A stretch of 5,332 nucleotides of DNA from Candidatus Thiodictyon intracellulare (GTDB lineage: Bacteria; Pseudomonadota; Gammaproteobacteria; Chromatiales; Chromatiaceae): assembly GCA_016292295.1 (NCBI GenBank), contig JADNEJ010000029.1, positions 1 to 5,332 of the forward strand. The letters run 5' to 3'. The notes beneath the pieces were generated by a model. The model was not told the origin of the DNA. It did not search any database and saw only the letters and a program-made list of their open reading frames with translations. This document shows, one piece after another, positions 1 to 5,174 of this stretch. The position numbers and the translations under genes were made by a program. Numbering within the stretch: the first letter of the stretch is position 1; each line of letters starts with the position of its first letter.

Positions 1-55
1 GCTGGTCTGCCTGGCGTGGAACCTGAAACGGATGGCCGTATTACGTCTGCAGTAA
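1..55 (+). pseudogene. C-terminal end of an IS transposase, truncated by the window edge
   Basis: Reading from base 2, the sequence encodes LVCLAWNLKRMAVLRLQ and stops at TAA (53-55). The string 'LVCLAWNLKRM' is the typical last helix of DDE transposases of the IS5/IS1182 type, where a (V/M)CLAWNLKRM-like segment closes the protein. Only 17 residues are visible, so I cannot say whether the element is intact to the left, nor name the IS. It reads toward the etf operon, so the right end of the element should lie in the following roughly 100 bases. I could not recognise its terminal inverted repeat. The family call rests on a short motif and is fairly, not fully, secure. Confidence 0.7.
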
Positions 56-104
56 AGAGAATACCGCTGAAAACTGCGTTTCTAGCCGAAAACCTTCTCT
101 TTTT
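54..104 (+). terminator. Inverted repeat plus T-run after the transposase stop; possible terminator or IS end
   Basis: AAAGAGAA (54-61) is exactly complementary to TTCTCTTT (95-102), and the right arm runs into five consecutive T (100-104). The 33-base loop contains a smaller AAAC/GTTT pairing. The left arm overlaps the transposase stop codon. This could terminate transposase transcription before the etf operon, or be part of the subterminal end of the insertion sequence. The large loop and A/T-rich stem make it a weak intrinsic terminator. Confidence 0.35.
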
Positions 105-392
105 ACCATAAAAGCCCGTCCAAAGGCCTCAGACGGTGGCGCTGGTCGCTAAATCCGACAGGCTGCTAGCGGGTCCGCCGGATTACTCCCGGATTTCGCT
201 GGCGCTCCATCCGGGCTACGGGGAGGTCGCCCGTCGTAGGGTGGATACGGACGTCGCACAGTCGAACGAAAAATGGTAGCATCCAGGCGCTCCATTTTCC
301 GGGTTGTGCAAGCGTCTTCGCCTGAGACTTCTTTAATCGCTGGGCCGGTCGCTGGTCGCATTCCCCAATTACTTCAAAAGACAAGGCAGAGC
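56..392 (+). other. Non-coding leader between IS end and etfB
   Basis: No convincing gene lies in these 337 bases. The etfB frame is open back to base 273, but that part shows no ETF homology. Besides the two repeats listed separately, there is a short CCGTC/GACGG pairing (about 117-137) and a 9-base direct repeat GCTGGTCGC at 141-149 and 351-359. TTTAAT at 332-337 resembles a sigma-70 -10 box but has no credible -35 at normal spacing. TAGCAT at 277-282 is an equally weak candidate. The operon promoter must lie here or further left, but I cannot place it. Confidence 0.5.
181..255. repeat. Dispersed intergenic repeat with hairpin
   Basis: CCCGGAT (188-194) and ATCCGGG (209-215) form a perfect 7-bp stem around a 14-base loop, followed by CTACGGGG. 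The wording 'CCCGGATTTCGCT...CATCCGGGCTACG' is a repeat I recognise as recurring between genes in many gammaproteobacterial genomes. A second piece follows at 235-248 (CGTAGGGTGGATAC), which resembles the start of another common intergenic palindrome family but lacks its right half here. Recognition is from memory; the hairpin itself is directly visible. The repeat boundaries are approximate. Confidence 0.55.
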
Positions 393-1283
393 ATGAGTTA
401 TCATTCCATCGTAATGGTTAAACAGGTTCCCGACACGGCTAATATCTCTGGTCAGGTGATGAAGCCGGACGGTACCGTCAACCGCAGCAAGCTCCCCACT
501 ATCTTAAATCCCGAAGACAAGGTGGCGCTGGAATTGGCACTGCAATTGCGCGACCGCTACGGCGGCACCGTGCGGGTGCTGACCATGGGGCCGCTGAAGG
601 CCTCGGACCTGCTGCGCGACTGCCTGTATATGGGCGCCGATGAGGCATTTCTCGTCAGCGACCGCAAGTTCGCCGGGGCCGACACCCTGGCGACCTCCTA
701 TGTATTGGCCGAGGCACTGCGCAAACTGGGCCCCTACGACATCATTTTCTCCGGCCGCCAGGCGATCGACGGCGACACCGCCCAGGTTGGCCCCCAGACC
801 GCAGAAAAGTTGGGCCTGCCGCAGATCACCTATGCGGAGGCGATCCTTGAGGCGCAGGGACCCCAGATCACCGTCAAGCGCAAGGTCGATCACGGCTTCG
901 AGATCCTGGAAGGTACGCTGCCCCTGTTGATCACGGTGGTCAAGGATGCCGCCACGCCGCGGCCCTTCCGGGCCAAGCGGGTCATGGCCTACAAGAATGC
1001 CCATACCCTCCTCGAGCTGGAAAAGATAACTGAGGGCAATTCCTTGCTGTATGTGGATCAGCTCAAGGAAGAATACGTGTCCAAGGGCCTGTTTATCCCC
1101 ACTCTGACCGCCGACGACCTGGACGTCGATCTCAACCGTTGCGGCCTCGGCGGGTCACCGACCAAGGTCCACAAGATCGAGTCGGTGGTCCTGAGCGGGA
1201 GCGCGCATGAAACTATACCTGCCACCCGGGACGGCATGTATGCGCTGATCAATAAACTGATGGAAGATCATATCTTCGGATAA
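393..1283 (+). CDS. etfB: Electron transfer flavoprotein, beta subunit (long, bifurcating-like type)
   Basis: This 296-residue protein is the beta subunit of EtfAB, a cytoplasmic heterodimer that exchanges electrons with acyl-CoA dehydrogenases. The start at 393 gives the canonical opening 'MSYHSIVMVKQVPDT' and has a partial Shine-Dalgarno (AAGGCAG) upstream; the in-frame ATG at 273 adds 40 unrelated residues. Visible motifs are DGTVNR (26-31), NPEDKVALELAL (39-50), VLTMGP (62-67), DRKFAGADTLATSY (90-103), GRQAIDGDTAQVGP (121-134) and a near-match to the ETF-beta signature around 161-181. The nucleotide-loop motif AIDGDTAQVGP and the NR...NPED block resemble clostridial and Bacteroidetes bifurcating EtfB/FixA-type proteins, in which the beta subunit carries a second FAD instead of AMP. 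At 296 residues it exceeds the usual 250-265; the excess lies mostly in the C-terminal region after about 205. The family call is certain; bifurcation is inferred. Confidence 0.95.
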   Translation: MSYHSIVMVKQVPDTANISGQVMKPDGTVNRSKLPTILNPEDKVALELALQLRDRYGGTVRVLTMGPLKASDLLRDCLYMGADEAFLVSDRKFAGADTLATSYVLAEALRKLGPYDIIFSGRQAIDGDTAQVGPQTAEKLGLPQITYAEAILEAQGPQITVKRKVDHGFEILEGTLPLLITVVKDAATPRPFRAKRVMAYKNAHTLLELEKITEGNSLLYVDQLKEEYVSKGLFIPTLTADDLDVDLNRCGLGGSPTKVHKIESVVLSGSAHETIPATRDGMYALINKLMEDHIFG

Positions 1284-1289
1284 GTCCCT

Positions 1290-2309
1290 ATGAACGAGAA
1301 TAAACAAAAAGTCTGGGTTTTCATTGAGCAGCGCGACGGTGTGCCGGCGGATGTGAGTCTGGAACTGCTGTCCAAGGGCAGAAAGCTGGCGGAAAGCCTC
1401 AATGGTGAATTACAGGCGGTGCTGATCGGCCACGACCTGCAGGCCCTGGCCGCCGAGACCTTCCGCTACGGTGCGCGCGAGGTCTTGCTGGCGGATCACC
1501 CGCAGCTCGCTCACTATAATACGCTGCCATACAGCCGGATCATGAGTGAACTGGTCGACCAGCATCAGCCGCGGATCGTCCTCTTCGGCGGCACCTTTAT
1601 CGGCCGGGACCTGGCGCCGCGCGTCGCCTCCCATACTCGCAGCGGCTTGACCGCGGACTGCACGGATCTTCAGATCGCCGACGTGACCTATCTGCGCAAG
1701 GACTACTCCCAGCTCCTGTTGCAGATTCGTCCGGCCTTCGGCGGAAACATCATCGCCACCATCATCTGTCCGGATTCCCCGGTGCAGATGGCGACGGTGC
1801 GCGAGGGGGTCATGGAGAAGATACCCTTGACGCAGCCGGTCGACGGGCGCATTACCCCGGTTCCCTATTCGCCCACCGCCGCCGACCAACTGGTGCGGAT
1901 CATTGCCCGCCATCACGAGGAGAGCAAGGTCAATCTCAAGGCCGCCCCGATCATCGTCGCCGGGGGTTACGGGATGGGCAACTGGCAGAACTTCCAGATC
2001 CTCTATGAGTTGGCCCGGGTGATCGGCGGTGAGGTCGCGGGTACGCGCGCCGCGGTCGATGCCGGTTTTATCGACCATGTGCGCCAGGTAGGACAGACCG
2101 GCGTCACGGTGCGGCCCAAGCTCTATATCGCCTGCGGTATTTCTGGGGCGATCCAGCATCGGGCCGGCATGTGCGATTCCAACAAAATCATTGCCGTCAA
2201 TGATGACCCCGACGCGCCGATCTTCGGTGTCTGTCATTACGGAATCGTCGGCGATGTGATGGAAGTGATTCCGAAGCTCATCGACGCCTACAAGCACAAG
2301 TTAAAGTAG
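1290..2309 (+). CDS. etfA: Electron transfer flavoprotein, alpha subunit
   Basis: This 339-residue protein is the FAD-binding partner of EtfB. The N-terminal domain (about 1-200) has the ETF alpha/beta fold opening VWVFIEQRDG (8-17), with VLFGGTFIGRDLAPRVA (97-113) and QIRPAFGGNIIATI (145-158). The C-terminal FAD domain (about 215-339) has AGTRAAVDAGF (250-260) with the conserved flavin-contacting Arg, the GQTG loop (268-271), and the full ETF-alpha signature starting at LYIACGISGAIQHRAG (278-293) and ending IIAVN (300-304). The blocks RPAFGGN and MATVREGVM (167-175) are the style of bifurcating-class EtfA; mitochondrial-type proteins differ there. It starts 6 bases after the etfB stop, so the two are almost certainly co-translated in equimolar amounts. 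The Shine-Dalgarno (GGATAAG, overlapping the etfB stop) is weak, consistent with coupling. There is no signal peptide, no N-terminal ferredoxin domain, and no sign of damage. Confidence 0.97.
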   Translation: MNENKQKVWVFIEQRDGVPADVSLELLSKGRKLAESLNGELQAVLIGHDLQALAAETFRYGAREVLLADHPQLAHYNTLPYSRIMSELVDQHQPRIVLFGGTFIGRDLAPRVASHTRSGLTADCTDLQIADVTYLRKDYSQLLLQIRPAFGGNIIATIICPDSPVQMATVREGVMEKIPLTQPVDGRITPVPYSPTAADQLVRIIARHHEESKVNLKAAPIIVAGGYGMGNWQNFQILYELARVIGGEVAGTRAAVDAGFIDHVRQVGQTGVTVRPKLYIACGISGAIQHRAGMCDSNKIIAVNDDPDAPIFGVCHYGIVGDVMEVIPKLIDAYKHKLK

Positions 2310-2316
2310 TCGAGCC

Positions 2317-4038
2317 ATGGCCAACTATTTCATCGACAACACCGATTTGCTGTTCCATTTCGATCGCCTGAAGCTTGAAGAGGTGATCGACATCGCCGAG
2401 CATGGCTATGCCGAGGCCGCTACCTACAACTATGCCCCGACCGACTACCAGGACGCCTTGGATAATTATCGCAAGGTACTCGAGATCGTTGGCGATATCA
2501 CAGCGAACAACGTGGCCCCGCAGGCCGCCACGGTGGATGAGGAGGGGAGCCATTTCGCCGAGGGCAAAGTCACCTATGCCAAGGGCGTCCAGGAGGCCCT
2601 GACCTTGCTGACCCAGGCGGAGCTGATGGGCTTCACACTGCCCCGGCGCTATGGGGGTCTCAACATCCCGACCACCCTCTACACGATGGCGATCGAGATG
2701 GTCGCCCGTGCCGAGGCGTCGCTGATGAACCTGTTCGGTCTGCAGGACATCGCCGAGACTATCAACAAGTACGGCACCGAAGAGCAGCGTCAGGAATTCC
2801 TGCCGCAATTCGCCAGCGGTGCCGCCACCGGCGCCATGGTGCTGACCGAGCCGGACGCGGGTTCCGACCTGCAGGCCGTCAACATGCTGGCCTATCAGGA
2901 CGATGACGGGCAATGGCGGCTCAAGGGGGTCAAGCGCTTCATCACCAACGGCAATGCGCAGATCCTGCTGGTGCTGGCCCGCTCTGAGCCGGGCACCAAG
3001 GATGGTCGCGGCCTGAGCCTGTTTGCCTGTTACGGCAAAGATAACGTCCAGGTGCGGCGCATCGAGAACAAGCTCGGCATCCACGGCTCACCGACCTGCG
3101 AACTGCAATTCAATGATACGCCGGCGCAGCTTATCGGCAAGCGTAAGTTCGGCCTGATCAAGTACGTCATGGACATGATGAATGGGGCGCGCCTGGGAGT
3201 GGCCGCCCAGGGCCTTGGGATCTCACAGGCGGCCTATGAGGAGGCACTGCGTTACGCCAAGGCGCGCGAGCAGTTCGGCAAGAGTATCCATGCGATTCCG
3301 GTGGTAACAAATTTGCTGATGGAGATGCGCGTCACGCTCGAGAGTGATCGCTCCCTGCTCTATGCCGGCTGCCATTGGGTCGATCTGCGCAATAAGCTGG
3401 AAGAGAAGGTCGAGCAGCTCAAGGCCGCGGGTAAGGACTTGTCGGAGCAGACCGCCAAACTCAAGGAGGCGACCCGGGTGGCCGCGCTGCTGACCCCCAT
3501 GGCCAAGTATGTGCTGAGCGAAAACGCCAATAAGATCACCTATGACGCCTTGCAGATCCATGGCGGCACCGGTTACATGAAAGAGTTCAACGTCGAGCGC
3601 CTGACGCGCGATGCCCGGATCACCAACATCTACGAGGGCACCTCGCAGCTACAGATCGTCGCCGCCACCGGCGGGGTCATCAACGACATCCTTGCAGACC
3701 ATTTCACGGCCCTGGAACAGAAGGGCAAGGCCGGCAATCTGGCGCAGTTGGCTGATGTACTGAAGGAAATGCGGGTACTGTTCCTCGACGCCCTGAAATA
3801 CGTCACGGACAAGACCGATAAGCAATTCCAGAGCATCGCCGCCAAGGAATTGGTGGAGATCTACAGCTATCTCTACACCGGCTGGCTGCTCATGGAAGAG
3901 GCCGAGGAGGACAGCCGCAAGGTCTTCATCGCCCGCCGCTACATCATTGGCGCCGCGGCCAAGACGCGCAAGAACTGGGAAGTGATCAAGAAGGACCTGT
4001 TTGCCGACCTGCTGTACGCGGACGACATCCTCATCTGA
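2317..4038 (+). CDS. Acyl-CoA dehydrogenase, long (573-residue) form, ETF-linked
   Basis: This FAD enzyme oxidises an acyl-CoA at the alpha-beta carbons, or in reverse reduces an enoyl-CoA, with EtfAB as electron partner. The N-terminal helical region reaches about 170, with GFTLPRRYGG at 105-114. The middle beta domain has the flavin motif TEPDAGSD (177-184), KRFITNG (206-212) and KLGIHGSPTCEL (252-263). The C-terminal helical domain has REQFG (317-321) and the second family signature from QIHGGTGYMKEFNVER (413-428). The catalytic base is probably Glu440 in IYEGTSQ, the position used by short/medium-chain and butyryl-CoA dehydrogenases. It is much longer than the usual ~380 residues: extra N-terminal sequence (about 1-80), a charged, probably coiled-coil insert (about 356-388, rich in K/E/Q/L), and an extra helical tail after about 455. 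Similar long forms sit beside etfBA in Bacteroidetes, as I recall. It starts 7 bases after etfA. Substrate chain length cannot be read from sequence; no membrane segment is evident. Confidence 0.94.
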   Translation: MANYFIDNTDLLFHFDRLKLEEVIDIAEHGYAEAATYNYAPTDYQDALDNYRKVLEIVGDITANNVAPQAATVDEEGSHFAEGKVTYAKGVQEALTLLTQAELMGFTLPRRYGGLNIPTTLYTMAIEMVARAEASLMNLFGLQDIAETINKYGTEEQRQEFLPQFASGAATGAMVLTEPDAGSDLQAVNMLAYQDDDGQWRLKGVKRFITNGNAQILLVLARSEPGTKDGRGLSLFACYGKDNVQVRRIENKLGIHGSPTCELQFNDTPAQLIGKRKFGLIKYVMDMMNGARLGVAAQGLGISQAAYEEALRYAKAREQFGKSIHAIPVVTNLLMEMRVTLESDRSLLYAGCHWVDLRNKLEEKVEQLKAAGKDLSEQTAKLKEATRVAALLTPMAKYVLSENANKITYDALQIHGGTGYMKEFNVERLTRDARITNIYEGTSQLQIVAATGGVINDILADHFTALEQKGKAGNLAQLADVLKEMRVLFLDALKYVTDKTDKQFQSIAAKELVEIYSYLYTGWLLMEEAEEDSRKVFIARRYIIGAAAKTRKNWEVIKKDLFADLLYADDILI

Positions 4039-4104
4039 TGTCAGGTGACCGGGAGGGCTGTTGATCATCGGCGCCTCTCGGCGGCGTCTGACGCGGTGCC
4101 GCTT

Positions 4105-4120
4105 GGCGGCCTTGACCGCC
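4105..4120. terminator. Short GC hairpin after the acyl-CoA dehydrogenase
   Basis: GGCGG (4105-4109) and CCGCC (4116-4120) form a 5-bp stem with a 6-base loop, 67 bases past the dehydrogenase stop. There is no T-run, so it is at best part of a Rho-dependent or structural 3' end for the operon. Confidence 0.2.
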
Positions 4121-4137
4121 GTTCTGGCCTTAGGGAA

Positions 4138-4212
4138 ACAGGAGATCGAGGCCTTAGCTGGTCGATATTGCTTCTCAGCGGCCCTGATCCGGCTAAAGCC
4201 TCGACCTCCTGT
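4138..4212. repeat. Long imperfect inverted repeat (24-bp arms, 27-base loop)
   Basis: The left arm (4138-4161) starts ACAGGAG and the right arm (4189-4212) ends CTCCTGT. Read against the reverse complement of the right arm, the left arm matches at 21 of 24 positions. As a minus-strand transcript, two of the three differences become G-U wobbles, leaving one C-A mismatch; as a plus-strand transcript only one is a wobble. It lies between the convergent dehydrogenase and DUF29 genes, where a bidirectional 3'-end structure is expected, but neither side has a T-run. It could equally be a small palindromic mobile repeat; I see no target-site duplication immediately flanking the arms. Confidence 0.7.
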
Positions 4213-4278
4213 GCTGGATGCCTGGGCGGCGGTCGAAACCAGGGGCCCGTTTGGCTAAGCTGGACTGGCTCCTGAGCT

Positions 4279-4780
4279 TCAGCGTGAGAGCAAGTGCGGA
4301 CGATGCGCCGTTTTTCGGGCTACGGGTTTAATTCCGTATCCCACCAGTGAAGGAAACCACCCCGGATCGAGAATGGTATCGACTGTCCAGGGGCAGGATT
4401 CGGGGAAGTCGCCCAAGCCCGTTTCTTCCGCCGCCTTGGCGGCGGCATCCGACCAGACACCGGACCACCAATCCACATCGCTTAATTCTGCCTTCAGGCT
4501 CGGGGCGCTTCTTGATGCAGATGGCAATCGCATTGCGCTGTTCTTTGATCGTGCGCCGCCAACTGTTGCCTTGCAGCTCCGGTGGGTACTGACATTTCAG
4601 CAGGTGGGCCAGAAATACAGCCATCCGGCTCGCCAACTGGCGCTTTTCGCTCTTGCCTACGTCCTCGATTTCCTCTGTAAGGTGTTCGATATCCAGTTGG
4701 GAGAAGAGCCCGGTACGCAGAAACGCCGCCTGCTCGTTCACCCACGCAACGATGTCACCGTCGTAATTGCTCGTTGCCAT
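4279..4780 (-). pseudogene. DUF29-family protein, interrupted by one frameshift
   Basis: DUF29 proteins are small (about 140-155 residues) soluble proteins of unknown function, common in cyanobacteria and gammaproteobacteria. Codons 1-91 from ATG at 4780 give the typical N-terminal part: DIVAWVNEQAAFLRTG (9-24), LDIEHLTEEIEDVGKSEKRQ (29-48), MAVFLAHLLKCQY (53-65) and SWRRTIKEQRNAI (73-85). After ATC AAG AAG (ending near 4508) this frame turns to unrelated Arg/Gly-rich residues and stops at 4328. The family sequence continues in the next frame as APSLKAELSD, then AAEETGL, then FPESCPWTVDTILDPGWFP, stopping at 4279. One extra base, or two missing, near 4505-4513 explains it. About 23 residues after DPGWFP extend beyond the normal family end. 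The start has a good Shine-Dalgarno (GAGGCG). A sequencing error remains possible. Confidence 0.85.
4317..4342 (-). repeat. Imperfect hairpin in the 3' part of the DUF29 gene
   Basis: GGG-CT-ACGG (4317-4325) pairs with CCGT-AT-CCC (4334-4342) apart from the internal two-base mismatch; the loop is GTTTAATT. It falls just after the codons for the usual DUF29 end (DPGWFP), so it may be the original 3' end structure of that gene, now read through. The left part repeats CGGGCTACGGG from the hairpin repeat at 212-222. Confidence 0.3.
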
Positions 4781-4925
4781 ATTCGCCTCGCCGAATCAGT
4801 GCCGTGTCATCGTAAGCAGCGTCTTCGTCATTGTTCCACACCGGCGCAAGACTCGCTTCGCCCGCCTTGGCGGCAGCGTGCGTGATGTGCTGCTCGTCCT
4901 CGTGCGTACGCAAGAAATCCGCCAT
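4755..4925 (-). CDS. Small acidic protein, antitoxin-like, overlapping DUF29
   Basis: This is a 56-residue ORF starting MADFLRTHEDEQHITHAAAK, followed by AGEASLAPVWNNDEDAAYDD (21-40) and a basic tail. The 'A..ASLA.VW.N.EDAAYDD' wording is the C-terminal style I associate with small bacterial antitoxins, where the protein usually ends right after YD.L; I cannot assign a family. Here the frame runs 16 residues further (TALIRRGEYGNEQLRR) and overlaps the DUF29 start by 26 bases, so the natural end may have been lost. No DNA-binding domain is obvious. The start is uncertain: ATG at 4925 has no clear Shine-Dalgarno, an in-frame ATG at 4943 adds six residues, and the frame stays open to 5126. It shares strand with DUF29 and could be co-translated with it. 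No recognisable toxin gene follows. Confidence 0.5.
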   Translation of the reverse strand: MADFLRTHEDEQHITHAAAKAGEASLAPVWNNDEDAAYDDTALIRRGEYGNEQLRR

Positions 4926-4950
4926 TATGTAGCTGCCGCACATGATCCGA

Positions 4951-4975
4951 CCCGGCCGAACCGGGAGAATCTCCC
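4951..4975. promoter_or_regulatory. Two overlapping inverted repeats upstream of the small ORF; possible operator
   Basis: CCCGG-CCGAA-CCGGG (4951-4965) overlaps GGGAGA-A-TCTCCC (4963-4975), a near-perfect 13-base palindrome. They sit 8-32 bases upstream of the ATG at 4943 and 26-50 upstream of the one at 4925, on the minus strand. This is a plausible place for an autoregulatory operator of an antitoxin-like gene. I find no convincing -35/-10 pair beside it. Confidence 0.3.
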
Positions 4976-5174
4976 CCCTCACCCGATAGCGAGAAGCCGA
5001 ATTCATGGCGGAGTTACACGTACTCGATTTTGGCCATTTTAGGCAACCCCGATCATCGTGCCAGCCGCAACCGGCAATCGGAGGGCCAGGGTCCGCACGG
5101 CCGGCCCTGGAGGACCATGGAGCCAATCTGTCTGGTCCGCTACGCGGTCCCGGCGCGGCGGCCGGGTATGTCGC
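4976..5174. other. Non-coding spacer, GC-rich, with short hairpins
   Basis: I see no supported gene here; the open frames on both strands lack family resemblance. AGGGCC (5082-5087) pairs with GGCCCT (5103-5108), in alternative register with CCAGGG (5086-5091) and CCCTGG (5105-5110). It probably includes the end of the element whose gene stops at 5175, but no terminal repeat is recognisable. Confidence 0.4.
5149..5166 (-). terminator. Hairpin just after the partial minus-strand gene
   Basis: CCCGGC (5149-5154) and GCCGGG (5161-5166) make a perfect 6-bp GC stem with a 6-base loop, starting 8 bases after the TGA of the partial ORF. No T-run follows on the minus strand, so termination is possible but unproven. 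A small CCGC/GCGG stem (5137-5147) lies next to it. Confidence 0.3.

Noticed and set aside
273..392. N-terminal extension of etfB from the ATG at 273
   Set aside because: The 40 added residues have no ETF character, while the frame from 393 begins with the canonical MSYHSIVMVKQVPDT and has a partial Shine-Dalgarno.
504..1004. 166-codon open frame on the minus strand opposite etfB
   Set aside because: Antisense shadow; composition follows the EtfB codons and no family is recognisable.
1410..2297. 295-codon open frame on the minus strand opposite etfA
   Set aside because: It is a GC-rich antisense shadow; the plus strand carries an intact EtfA with all signatures.
2278..3084. 268-codon open frame on the minus strand opposite the dehydrogenase
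   Set aside because: Antisense shadow of a well-conserved gene, with no recognisable domain.
4045..4275. Plus-strand ORFs of 65-76 codons after the dehydrogenase
   Set aside because: No family resemblance, no convincing ribosome site, and they run across the inverted repeat at 4138-4212.
4505..4513. Programmed ribosomal frameshift in DUF29
   Set aside because: No recognised slippery +1 motif or stimulator is visible, and DUF29 genes are normally in one frame, so mutation or sequence error is simpler.
4373..4885. 170-codon plus-strand ORF
   Set aside because: It is antisense to the DUF29 gene, whose homology is clear on the minus strand.
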